Positions 50,039 to 62,399 of a stretch of 64,000 bases of DNA are shown here, one piece after another (positions within the stretch are counted from its first letter, which is position 1; each line of letters starts with the position of its first letter). The DNA comes from Mangifera indica (Eukaryota; Streptophyta; Magnoliopsida; Sapindales; Anacardiaceae): positions 25,467,463 to 25,531,462 of the forward strand of contig NC_058137.1 in assembly GCF_011075055.1 (NCBI RefSeq), given 5' to 3'. Below the pieces are notes generated by a model that worked only from the letters and a program-made list of their open reading frames with translations, made no database searches and had not been told where the DNA came from. The position numbers were made by a program, and so were the translations under genes.

Positions 50039-52814
50039 GGTGGAAGGTTCGAGTGAGTAAGAAAACGTTACAACACTAATTTATAGGTACTTACGAGTAC
50101 GTAAGCGATCAAAACAGTGAGAAAGACGAAGTGTCTGCACCGTGTTGTCGCCGCGGGGATTGAGAGAGGGGGGCCAGAAAGAGTGAAGGATTTAATTATA
50201 ACAACAATTATAACCGTGTGCTTGCTTGGTACACCGATAGTGGTCACTAATCGTTCGATCCAATGTTTTAACTTTTTTCTAGAAAAATATCAGGATAAAT
50301 TATAAATTTGCTCAATCTTTTAATTTTTCTAATATAATAATTATAAAATTAATTAATAAATTTAAAATTTTATTTATTCTATATAATTAATTTAATTCCA
50401 AATAAATAGTTTGATTTTGATAAAATTTCTCTTTATAAATAATAATAATAACCTTTAGGTCCCTCAAAGGTTTAAGATTTATTAGTAGTACCCCACATGT
50501 TTGGAAAACTCTCAAAAATTGAGTTGAAACTTGAAAGGATGTTAGAAATAATAAGCCCAAAAATAGAGGGATAACTGGTATGACAAAGATCTAGTTTGAT
50601 TGGATTTTTGATAGTTTTTGTATTGAGAAACCATTAAAGAGAGAGAAAAGATATCAATTATAAAGTTAATAATGCAATAGAATGAATTGTCAAAAAAACG
50701 ATTGTCTAAAAAAAAAATTTTTTTGATAAAGAAAATGGCAATTAACCCTAAATAATGAAAGTGAAAAAATAACATTTTAAAATTAAGTTAAAATAAAAAT
50801 TATTAATTTTTATCATTAAAATATAAAATTAAAATAAATTATTTTTTATATGAAATCTCAAAACCTTTTTAGTAATAATAAAATTTAATAAATTAATAAG
50901 TATTTAATTTTTTTTTAAATACAACATATGAAACTTAAAAAAAGAAAAAACTTGAGAAGAAGTCCTTTGCTCATAGAATTATGTACTTCAAGATTGGAAT
51001 AATTTATAATTAAAAATAAATATATTTGCTAGCGTTTGCCGACAATAGGTTTTTTTTTTTAAGGAAAAAAATATATATACATAATTGAAGAAGATATTTA
51101 AAAGATGGGAGGCCACCTCGAAAGATCCGGCGCTATTACTTCTTACTTAGTGCAGAAGTAATTTCAATTACTATATTCACACTGAAAGAGGCGATGATGC
51201 CGGCAGCTTTTCGGTACGTTGACATATAGCATTCAAGGTTCACTGGATCCTACAGATTTGACATTTTATTTATCTTATCCAAATTTGGTATGTTAAGTTC
51301 ATACTGTTGCAGCATTCTTTAATATCAAACCAACCATATTAAGATATATTATATAATTCCATAAATATGGTAAAACAAATCACAGAGTCACATGATTTGA
51401 ATTAAACCTTATAAATATAAATTATAAAATGACAATTATCATACAAGAACTTGGTTATTATTTTAAGTTGAAATGACAATTATCAAAAGGGTTGTTAATT
51501 ATATAGGGTTAGATTTGTAGACTTTGAATGTCCTATAAATTGAAAGACAAACTTTTGTTAGGCAGAGAAAGTCTTTCTCTCCTTTCATATGTCAAAATAT
51601 GAACACACCTTTACAAACGAAAAATAGTCAAGTGACTACAAAAAAATCAGACAATTAGACACTAATTTTCTAATATTCTTCCCTTGAAGTACGATGATAG
51701 GGTTGAAAAGAGGACCATAATTAGTTATTTACTGTTTTAAATCACTTAAATTTACAGAAAAACATACCAAGCCTGGTCAGCTTTGTCAGAGCCAACGCGA
51801 ATCTACCGTTACCCAAGAGATAAAACTGGTAAGCAAACGGAGGGAAAACACTACCGACAAGAGGCTGCAGAAACCTCTGCCGCAGCAGCAAGAACGGGAC
51901 AGGCACAGGCTGCTTGGTACCACTCCAAAAGCTGCCAGCCTCGTCACGAAGATCAACTCACCAAAGTATTTTTAATTCTTCAACATATGCACGTGTCCCC
52001 AGCTTCACCACAAAGATCAACTCACCAAAGCATTTTAACTCTTCAACGTAGACGCGTGTCCCCACACACAACGCCCGACCCCACTCCACGCATCAACAAA
52101 CAAAACCAAATCAACAACTCTCAAAATCATACCAACCAATTTAAAAAAAATCAGAATACTCACTCTTATTTATAAAATAATTTTTATTAAAATAAATAAG
52201 TATAAAATTATTATTTTATTAATAACATTAAAAAATATAAAATTTGTTATCCATTATTAGAATAAAAAATCTAATATTTCCAAAAGAAATATCATGTACA
52301 TATAATATTCTATTATAATATATGAATCTGGTTGATTTTGTTGGTACCTTTTTGCCGTCCATCGGACCTTGAAAAAATCAAAACCTTCACCTTAGTTTAA
52401 TACTAAATAGTAAATAAAATAATCTGATTTGGAGGGCAAACAAAACGATTTAAAAATGTTGTAAATGGGACAATTGAGAATGGGAGAGAAGCAACAAACT
52501 AATTGTCAAAATCAAAATCAACAAAACTCTGATGTTGAAGTTGGACCTGGAAATTGATGAGGATGGGCCAAAATTAATGCCATTTTGAAACTTAATGTCC
52601 TACTAGCTAATCAATTTCACCGTGGCAGCATGACAGCCCTGCATATAAAATCTCATTTAAAGTAGGGCCATCCACATACCACTTGATGTTTGTTCTCTAG
52701 TTATTTGTATAGCTTTTTCTGCGGGAGACCAAGTTGGGGACCTCGCACTGTATAATTACCAAGGTACGACTCTTGGATTTCAATTCATTTAGTTTGAATT
52801 CAAATGAATTTGAA
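50039..52814. other. NCL promoter and intergenic DNA
   Basis: The NCL promoter and leader (minus strand) start at 50039. Further right the sequence is AT-rich and gene-free. A 62-bp direct repeat occurs at about 51942-52000 and 52004-52063 (both with aagatcaactcaccaaag and cgtgtcccca). The frame at 51783-52175 covers this repeat and has no ATG start or known domain. Confidence 0.45.
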
Positions 52815-53176
52815 TAGGGTTAGATTCAAATCGAGTTAATTTGAGCTTAAACTTGATTCGACTCGATTTGAGCTTAAAACGAGTCAGACTTTGCTCGGTT
52901 CGATTGAACTCGAACTAGCTCAGTTTGACAAGGCAGATTTTTTTAAAAATTTTTTATACAAAACGATATCATTTTGATTCATATATATATACAAAACGAT
53001 GTCATTTTGATATGAAAAACGAGTCGAACCGAACCAAAACAAGTCGAACTCGAGCCGAGCCGAGCCGAGTTCAATTCGAGTGGAACTCGAGCCAAACTCG
53101 AGTCGCCCTTAAATAAAGCGAGCCGAGCCAGAACCGGCTGCGAGCCGAGCTCAATTCGATTCGAATCTAACCCTAA
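52815..53176. mobile_element. Small inverted-repeat element (ggttagattcgaatcgag family), copy 3
   Basis: The left end tagggttagattcaaatcga and the right end tcgattcgaatctaacccta are almost perfect inverses. The interior carries gagccgagccgagccgag and two copies of aaaacgat(a/g)tcattttga about 40 bp apart. No coding capacity. Confidence 0.75.
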
Positions 53177-55254
53177 ATTCGAGCTCACAATCCCAGGCTC
53201 TAGCTGCTTCAAAAATTCATGCTCACACGCAAGCACAAAGTCCAAACAGCTCAGGCTCCGGTACAAGCATTAAGGCATTTCTATTACCCAACTCAAAAAT
53301 TCTGGTATTGGAAATTTGGATTTATCATCACCATCCAACCTAGCTCTTGACACAAACTTGAGTCACAAGTCTGAGTTATAAATTCAAATAATAAATTTAT
53401 ATCATAAATTTGAATCATCAATTTGAGTTATAAATTTAAACTAAACTTGAGTCAAACTGAACCAAATAATTTGTTATTCAAATCGAATTTGAGTCACCAT
53501 TAATTTTGCTCGACAAACTTAAGTTGAACTCAATCTGAACCAATTTCTATGCGAATCAAATTCAAACTAAATATTTAGTTTAGTTCATATCCACCCCTAA
53601 ACTAAACTCATTCAAGATTGTTCGAGCTCAGTTTGACATAAAATTATTGAACTCGAATTTGAGTGGTGTACAAGTTCAACTTTCCTAGATGTTAATGTAC
53701 TCGCACTTGACACCAAAGTCATCAAAAGTGTTCCTAGCCATAGTTATTTGTATACTATGATATTGTTTTTTTGATACGATATAATATAAATAAAAAACGA
53801 TACGTATTTTAAGACATATTGAATTAGTATGATACCGTGTATATATTATACAATACTATACAAGTAATATGATAAATACATGTGGTCGATATAGATTAAA
53901 ATTCTTTTTTAGAGAAATAATGATGCAATGGGGTTTATACAAAAAATTTTAAAAGATGTTTGAAATATTTTCTAAGATGCAAAATGATATAATACTTAAA
54001 ATTTTTTATTATTTTATTTTTTAAAAAATATGTATTACGATCTGATATGATATATATAAAAAATTAAAATTTGACACATTATACGATACAAAATTCTACT
54101 ACCAAGACGTAAAGTGACTCATTCATTTTTGTCACCTTTATCATTATTTATCGAAAACAATACTAGTTTGATAAATAAATTGAGTGGCTTGTGAATCGAT
54201 CAAGTCAACTATTCTCTAGCTTAAGCTTAAATTTGAGTTTATTAAAGCCACAAAACTTTATCTCAAATTGGTTTCACCTTGACTTGGTTCAAGTTTAAAT
54301 AAATTGAGCTAACAAACAAGTTGGAATCAATTTGGCTCAGATCTTGGATAACTATATCCTATGATATTTGTGTATTTTTAGTTATAATATGTTATATAAT
54401 CCATAAAACAAAATGCCGAAATTACTCAAGATTAAAAGTTAGATGTATTTTTCGGCCAATTATTTTGGTGATATTAAAAAGCTATGTCTGTGCGATGCCA
54501 TTAGACCGATTTGTGTATTGGCCAATATGTGGATCTATGTAATTTTTACACAAATTTGTGTGACTATTTCAATTGATTTTTAGTGGTTCCCACATTGAAA
54601 AATCATCAAGAAAAAGGACAGATACCATCAAACATGAACACCGCGATAAAATAAAATTTTTGAAATGTAAATATAATATTTTAAAATTTAAGAGAGGTAA
54701 TATTTATTCTCTAAAATATAAACCTCTAAAAGTATTTATGATAAGAGTGAAAAATTATTTTTTTAAAATTAAATAATAAAAAATTATTAATTTTTAAAAT
54801 TAAAAAATTAACTTTTTTAAATAAAAAACTTATGACTTTATTTTTAGTTATAATTGTTAAAATTATAATATAAATAAATATTTTAAAATTATAAAATAAA
54901 TAAATATTTAAATTTTTAGTGTTTTAAATTTTCGTTATACCTTAGGTCAAAAAATATGTCATTTCGCCGTGTTAAAATAGGTAAAGTGTCTCGTCAAGTG
55001 GTGAAGTAAGCAATTTTGGGAATGGTGAAATGCCTTGTCGACATGATTGAAAGCCTGTCTTTTCACTGAGGTGATCATTAGGCCTCCGACTGAACTTGGG
55101 CCCAACATGGACAGTTAATGTCTTCGCAAAGCTGCCTTCTGTAATTAATTAATTTATAATTATATAATGATTCTTTTTTGGGAAATTTTAAAAACTAGGC
55201 AAAATTAAAGGGGTCTAAGTGAAATTGTTCAAAAAATTCAGGTTTAAGCAAAAA
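53177..55254. other. Intergenic DNA with decayed repeats
   Basis: 53380-53610 is made of short diverged repeats of gagttataaatttgaatcat-like words. 53740-54110 is copy 2 of the gatacgatat-rich dispersed repeat found at 9990-10355. 54180-54330 resembles fragments of the gag/ctc-word elements. 54550-54960 is plain AT-rich DNA. No gene supported. Confidence 0.5.
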
Positions 55255-56310
55255 TGCCCATATTTTGTGAAATGACGAAACTGCCCTCATATATAAACAC
55301 AGCAAATTTTCACTGTGCAATTCAAAGAAAATTCGAATTTTTTCCACATCCCACGGCAATCCCACGGCGAACGTCATTTCCGCCAATTTTCTTGCTTTTC
55401 GGCAACCGAAAATGGAAAATAATGTTATTACATCTCCCGTAATCTTGTTTGGATCAAGTTATTACTCATATTATTGCGATTTGATTGAGAATTTTGGGTT
55501 TGAAATTTTAGGGTTTACGGTTTGAATAATGCTTAAAATGTTTCAATTTTTGGTTGTTTTTGTTGAATTGATTGAGGGGTTTTATGTTATACAATATGTA
55601 GATTTGATTTATGTGAAAATCGGAGGTCGAAACGACCAAAAATTGGCCGAAATTGGCTGCCGAATGGAACGGCAGTCTGCCGTGGGAACGGAATTTCCCA
55701 CGGCAGGACGAATTCTCCCACGGCAGTTTAATGAACAATGGGTTGTGGGGGGGTAAACTGGCTTTTTTAAAACATTGGGGTGTCGGGGAAATCCTTAGCC
55801 CACGTCGGGTTTTTTTGAAATTTCGCACGTTGTCGTGGGAAAAGCGAAATTACGAACCTGCCCCCCTTTATATACAAAGCAAAATTTCCCACGGCAGCTC
55901 TGATTTCACTGTTCTTTTCCACGAAAAATCGCAAAAATTTCCTCCTTCCACGTCAATCCCACGGCGAAGGTCATTTCCGTTGATTTTGGAGCTTCCCGGC
56001 AACCGAAAATGGCAAAGAAGGTTAGTATATCTCCCGTAATCTTGTTTGGATCAATTTATTGTTGATATAATTGAGATTTGAATGAGAATTTTGGGTTTGA
56101 AATTCTAGGGTTTACGCTTTGAATATTGCTTAAAATGTTTGGATTTTTGGTTGTTTTTGTTGAATTGATTGAGGGGTTTTATGTTATAGAATGTGTAGAT
56201 TTGATTTATGCAAAAATCGGAGGTCAAAACGACCAAAAATTGGCCGAAATTGGCTGAAATGTGGATCGGCAGTCTGCCGTGGGAACGGAATTTCCCACGG
56301 CAACGTGCTT
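55255..56310 (+). repeat. Tandem duplication of a promoter/first-exon segment, 597-bp period
   Basis: Copy A (about 55269-55731) and copy B (about 55846-56307) align over nearly 470 bp, sharing tctcccgtaatcttgtttgg (55433 and 56030), ggcaaccgaaaatgg and cgaccaaaaattggccgaaa. Each contains a TATA-like stretch (catatataaacac near 55288; tttatatacaaag near 55867), an ATG about 130 bp later, and repeated cccacggca words. Only copy B has ATG GCA AAG AAG followed by gttagt, a usable donor. Confidence 0.85.
55866..55876 (+). promoter_or_regulatory. TATA-like element of the DUF1985/Ulp1 gene
   Basis: ctttatataca about 135 bp before the inferred start ATG at 56009; copy A has an equivalent element near 55288. 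Confidence 0.45.
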
Positions 56311-59300
56311 TTCCTGCTTAGTTGGGGGGTAAATTGGGTTTTTTAAAATCTTGGAGAGCTTGATGAGATTCATTACAACAAAGGGGGTTTTATGAGAATT
56401 TTGGATATAACATTGGACCTTTTTAATTAAAGAATTTTCATTTGGGGTTAAATTGAAATTTTTCTCATCCACGGTTTCTGATCGTGTAGTTTTCGAAATT
56501 TATATCCGTTTTTTCTGTTTTAGGTTTTTCTATATGTATTTTTCAAATTTCAAATTCGAGTTTTCAAATTTTGGTGTTTTTTGACACAACTTACGATGTA
56601 ACGACGTCATTTCAATTTCGTTTTTCCGAATTCGAATTTCAGTTCCGTTTTTTTGGATTTCATCATTTTAGGTTATATCGATTCGTATTTTCACGATATT
56701 CGAATGATTTTCCAAGTATCATCACTTTAAAGTATTTCAACGTATAGAATTCGAATTTCAGTTCCGTTTTTTCGGATTTCACCATTTTAGGTTATATCGA
56801 TTCGTATTTCACGATTTCCGAATGAATTTTCGAGTATCGTCACTTTGAGGTATTTCAACGTATCGAATTCGAATTCGAATTGCAACTCCGTTTTTTCGAA
56901 TTTCATCATTTCAGGATATATCGAATCGTATTTTCATGATCTCCGAACGATTTTTTAATTATCGTCACTTTAAGGTATTTGAACGTATATAATTCGAATT
57001 TCATTTCCGTTTTTTCGAATTTAACCATTTTAGGATATATCGATTCGTATTTTCACGATTTTCAAATGAATTTATGAGTATCGTCACTTTCAGGTATTTC
57101 AACGTATCGAATTCGAATTGCAACTCCATTTTTTCGAATTTCACAATTTCAGGATATATCGAATCGTATTTTCATGATCTCCGAACGATTTTTCAATTAT
57201 CGTCACTTTAAGGTATTTCAACGTATAGAATTCGAATTTCAGTTCCGTTTTTTCTGATTTCACCATTTTAGGTTATATCGATTCGTATTTTCACGATATC
57301 TGAATGATTTTCTGAGTATCGTCACTTTAAGGTATTTCAACGTATAGAATTCGAATTTCATTTCCGTTTTCTCTAATGTAACCATTTTAGGATATATCGA
57401 TTCGTATTTTCACGATTTTCGAATGAATTTCTGAGTATCGTCATTTTCAGGTATTTCAACGTATCGAATTCGAATTGCAACTCCATTTTTTCGAATTTCA
57501 CAATTTCAGGATATATCGAATCGTATTTTCATGATCTCCGAACGATTTTTCAATTATCGTCACTTTAAGGTATTTCAACGTATAGAATTTGAATTTCAGT
57601 TCCGTTTTTTCGGATTTCACCATTTTAGGTTATATCGATTCGTATTTTCACGATATCTGAATGATTTTCTGAGTATCGTCACTTTAAGGTATTTCAACGT
57701 ATAGAATTCGAATTTCATTTCCGTTTTTTCGAATTTAACCATTTTAGGATATATCGATTCATATTTTCACGATTTTCGAATGAATTTTCGAGTATCGTCA
57801 CTTTGAGGTATTTCAACGTATCGAATTCGAATTGCAACTCCGTTTTTTCGAATTTCATCATTTCAGGATATATCGAATCGTATTTTCATGATCTCCGAAC
57901 GATTTTTCAATTATCGTCACTTTAAGGTATTTCAACGTATATAATTCGAATTTCATTTCCGTTTTTTCAGATTTTACCATTTTAGGTTATATCGATTCGT
58001 ATTTTCACGATATCTGAATGATTTTCTGAGTATCGTCACTTTAAGGTATTTCAACGTATAGAATTCGAATTTCATTTTCGTTTTTTCGAATTTAACCATT
58101 TTAGGATATATCGATTCGTATTTTCACGATTTTCGAATGAATTTTCGAGTATCGTCACTTTGAGGTATTTCAACGTATCGAATTCGAATTGCAACTCCGT
58201 TTTTTCGAATTTCATCAATTTGAAATATATCGAGTCGTATTTTCATGATCTCCGAATGATTTTTCAATTATCGTCACTTTAAGGTATTTCAACGTATAGA
58301 ATTCGAATTTCATTTCTGTTTTTTCGAATTTAACCATTTTAGGATATATCGATTCGTATTTTCACGATCTCTGAACGAATTTTTTATTATCGTCACTTTA
58401 AGGTACTTCAACGTATAGAATTTGAATTTCACATCTGTTTTTTAAATTTGACCATTTTAGGATATATCGATTCGTATTTTCAAAATTTTCGAACAATTTT
58501 CTGATTATCGTCACTTCAAGGTATTTCAACCTATAAAGTATGAATTTCAGTTTCGTTTTTTCTATTTTCCGTCATTTAAGGATAACTTTTTCGATTGTTA
58601 ACATTCTAAAGAAGTTGAACGTATAGAACTCGAATTTCTGTTCTTATTTGTTAAGTTTTGTCATTTCCTTTTTAATTATTTGGTATTTCTCATCTTTATA
58701 TGTTTTTTTCACTAATACATTTGTTTACATATTTATTTTTGTGAATATCTAACAAATTTTACGTGATTGTTACAGGATATTTCTCGCAAAAGAAGACGGA
58801 TTGAGAGCGAGTTGCGCATTCCTGACGAGTCCAGACACTTTCGGGCAGATGCGATATCTCGTGCCTAGCGTACGGCATTATCCCAGATTTCTTCTACATT
58901 GACCCCTCAGCAGCTGCGACTATTTGAGAGGACGTGTTTCGGGTCCTTCCTTCGTTTACCCGAAACCAAATTCTGCGGGATATTGGTTCATGCATTTTTA
59001 CTCCGACAGTTACATCCACCATTTGCCAGAGACGAGTTTTGGTTTAGGGTTAGCGGGGTTGATGTGAGGTTTAGTCCGTTCGAGTTTGCGTTGGTGACAG
59101 GGCTTTCGTTTAGCCGTCGGACCGATGTTTCTTCATATATTCCTCGCTCCTCCGGACATAGGATCATATCTACGTACTTTTGCGATTGTCCGAAGGTGCA
59201 GTATCACGACATCGAGCGTGTTTTCTTGTCGAGGCCATGGGGGGATGACGATGTTGACGCTGTCAAGCTCGCCTTGTTGTATATTCTACACATGGTTTTG

Positions 59301-62195
59301 TTGGGCAATGATCGACGAAAGAAGGTGTCCACGGAGTACTTACAGTTAGTTGATCATTTGGACGGGTTTAATTCTTACCCGTGGGGCGTCGCTGTATGGC
59401 AGATGACATACGATTCTATGTCACAGGCGAGTGAGAGAGTCTGTTCCGGACGGATGTAGGAAATCCGTAAATACGACCTTTACGGATTTCCTTTCGCATT
59501 TCAGGTAAGTTTTATATTATTATTTATATATATTAATTGGCAAAAATATAAATTGTTTAATATTTACCTCGTAAATGATTATATTACAGTATTGGATATA
59601 TGAGACTTTAGAGACGTTACACGATTGGATTGACCTTGTCGATCTCTATGCGTCCCCACGGATGTTGAGGTGGCGTACGCGAGACGTCCCTGTTTGCACT
59701 CATATAGGTCGTATTTTCACTGGTGATCCGGTATGTACTAGTAAATTAATAAGTCGATTAATTCATTATATGTTACAATTATTTTGACTTATATATCTTC
59801 ATCATTAGGAGGATGTCACATTCCCTCTTGAGCCATCATCGATCGAGGAGGGTTTACCGTGGTACGCTGAGATTCGTGAGTACACCGGTTTACCTGATGC
59901 TGATTCTTCCTCATCTTCTTCGGTTCCGACCGCGACTAGAGACGAGGCTCCTCCATCCTCGGGACCTTCAGATATACCTGTAGAGACTCCACAGACACAT
60001 CAGGAGCCTATTCAGCCTCCTGTTATGGAGCAGCCTATATGTTCCCCTGTTGTTCAGAGCCCACGGACGACAGACCATCCAGGATTAGAGGCCCACCCTA
60101 GCGTGGAGGAGCATCCTGGAGTCGAGGACCGCACTACCCATCATGCCACAGAGCAGTGTCCCCGATTCGTATCATCCAGTATTTCTACATCTGATGCTAC
60201 CTTAGCGCATTGGGGTGCTACGATTTTACGTGAGATATCGAGTTTTCGTGACGATATCTCTTCCCAGATGACCCGATTACGTGACGATGTCTCTTCTCAG
60301 ATGACTCGATTAGAGGATCGTATGACTCGTTTGGAGGACATCGTCACGCGTACATATCCAGCCTTCGTCGCTCAGGTTGTAAAACCACTTATAATTTATT
60401 ACTTATATAAAATGTCTACAGTGTTATAATTCTGACAACTATTATTACATTCGCACAGGAGAGGGACGAGGATATCCCACCGACATCCCCCGTTGATACC
60501 GCAATACCATCCCGTCACCCACACGAGGTCCGTATGATGTTTGAAATTTATATTTATTGTTAAATGTCATTATTATATTATAGTATTGTTATATATGAAA
60601 TATCACTAATTAAGTTATTATTACTAATATGTTAGGGTAGTCGCCCCGAGGACGCATCGGTTAGTCCTTCTATTGCATCGATCGAGGGTTCTCCCCGAAC
60701 ACCTTCCCCGGAAGTTCAGGTTAACTTTATTTTTAAATTGTCAATGATTGATCTGTCTTTTCAATTATATCATTTATTTGATGATGTTTTGACTGTTTTT
60801 CAGGACGAGCGATTATGGTTACTTGCTGATATCCCGAGCTCGACCAAAAAAATAGTGGATATTGGTTCACAGGAGGAGGACTTCCAGGAGGACGATTTTG
60901 AGGCCATCCCTATTGAGGTATATCAATCATACTTAGTATATAAATAGTTGTATATATTGGTCATTGAGATGTTCAAAATTTATATTTTCTAGTCTGCCGA
61001 GGGAGCACGCGTGGTGGACTTGACCGTGATTCAGGATTCTCCAGCTAAACCTCCTCCCGCATACTTGGAGAAGGTAAGATAAATCAATTAATACTAATTG
61101 TAACGTAGGATGAATGACGAATTAATTATTTTTTTGGGATCATGTAGATGATTCGTACAGCACGTGGTCGGATCGTCCGAAAGGGTCCGCTGGTTCGCAT
61201 CCCGTATACGAATCCACTCAAAGGGAGGGCGAAACGGCAACCTACGACCATTCCATCCTCTGCCTCTGAGCGTGAGGAATCTTTCCTCACGTGGTACACC
61301 AGCGCTGCAGCTTCCGACTCACATGATGTCTACTTCATCGGGTCGAAGTCGAAGGCCAGCTTCTGGAGGCTTGTTGTAGAGTTGCGCGAGTGGTTGACCG
61401 ACGATGTGAGTTGTCTATAATTTCATAAAAAGCTAGATATATTTATTACTAACTAACACGTGAACTTGTTTAAACCATTTTAGCATGTGGACTCCTTTTT
61501 GGCTTTATTACGTCGACAGCAGGCCGATCACCAGTCGACTATCTCACAGCGTTGGACGACTGCCCACACATTCTTTGGAGGCCATATTGAGATGGCCTGG
61601 AAGAGTTGGCAGACCACACCGATTGGAGAGTTTGAGTTTTCGGGGCTCTTCACGAGGATGGTTGATGCATCGTACACCCAGGGATTGTTGTACAAACCAT
61701 GGGGGATGGTCGATCAGGTAGAGTTTATATATATTTCTATAATATTCAATTGGTTAACGACAACAATAAGTAACTAAAATGTCTCATTGTTTATAGGTTT
61801 TCATCCCTATAAACTTCGAGAATGCACATTGGGTCGTCGGAGTTATAGATTTCCGTGAGTGGTCGATTACGGTGTACGATTCAGATGTTTCATATTCGGG
61901 GAATATAGGGACTCTGGAGCAACGCATGCGACCGTACATGACCTTTATTCCCGCGTTATTAGAGGCGACGACTTTTTGGACAGCTTCTAGAAGGACTCCA
62001 CGACGTGATCCCCTCACTTTACATCGAGCGTCGGATGTCCCTCAGCAGGGGTTGGGCTCCGGTGACTGTGGCGTCTTTATGTTACGATTTTTTGAGTGTT
62101 TGGCGTTGGCACGGAGCTACGTTTTTCCCCGAGAGTCGTCTACCTCTATGCGTCGACGATTAGCGACGCAGTTGTATTTTCATTGTATCGAGTAG
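56009..62195 (+). pseudogene. Element-borne DUF1985/Ulp1 (C48) cysteine protease gene with two in-frame TAGs
   Basis: Multi-exon gene for a DUF1985 domain plus a Ulp1/SENP-type cysteine protease, the pair found in plant Kaonashi-type Mutator-like elements. Inferred exons: 56009-56020, 58776-59504, 59590-59730, 59809-60375, 60459-60527, 60636-60719, 60804-60917, 60993-61073, 61148-61405, 61484-61717, 61797-62195; every intron is phase 0. DUF1985: LRLPETKFCG to LYGFPFAFQ and WIYETLETL. Exon 59809-60375 is Ser/Pro-rich, then a heptad-like run (SSQMTRLRDDVSSQMTRLED). The protease keeps His in ENAHWVVGV, Asp in TVYDSDV and Cys in GSGDCGVFMLRFFE. TAG codons at 58866-58868 and 59457-59459 interrupt the DUF1985 exon; the first could be skipped by an in-frame acceptor ending 58886, the second cannot be easily avoided. 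The first exon is the least certain part. A 119-bp array fills the first intron. Confidence 0.8.
56630..58660 (+). repeat. 119-bp tandem array with three-monomer higher-order pattern (inside intron 1)
   Basis: About 16 monomers start at aattcgaatt: 56748, 56866, 56991, 57110, 57229, 57348, 57467, 57586, 57705, 57824, 57943, 58062, 58181, 58300, 58419, then decaying. Spacing is 119 bp almost throughout. Three types alternate: A (ttcagttccg, gatatctgaatgattttctg), B (ttcatttccg, gattttcgaatgaatt) and C (attgcaactcc, catgatctccgaacgatttt), running A-B-C three times from 57229 to 58299, a 357-bp super-unit. The edges hold hybrid or decayed monomers. Confidence 0.92.
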
Positions 62196-62399
62196 CTCAC
62201 GGATGTATATTTATCGTTATTCCTATGTTTAGATGTATATATTTATTGTATGTTCATATGTGTATGATATACTTTATTTGTGGTTATATATGGATGTGTA
62301 TCGTATTTGAGTTCATTTTTTAAATAATCTTGTCATGAAAAAACAATAAAAACGTGTAATTACTCAAACATTTACACACTTGAAACAATTAGAGAAAAT

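Noticed and set aside
51783..52175. 130-codon frame
   Set aside because: No ATG, spans a direct repeat, Gln/His/Asn-rich composition without any recognisable domain.
52979..53266. 95-codon minus-strand frame with Leu/Gly/Ser repeats
   Set aside because: Produced by the gagccgag-rich interior of the small inverted-repeat element at 52815-53176.
56630..58660. CRISPR-like array
   Set aside because: Monomers are contiguous 119-bp tandem copies with no repeat/spacer alternation, in a plant nuclear context.
62096..62323. Hydrophobic frame overlapping the end of the protease exon
   Set aside because: Overlaps the protease coding sequence in another frame and runs into AT-rich 3' DNA.
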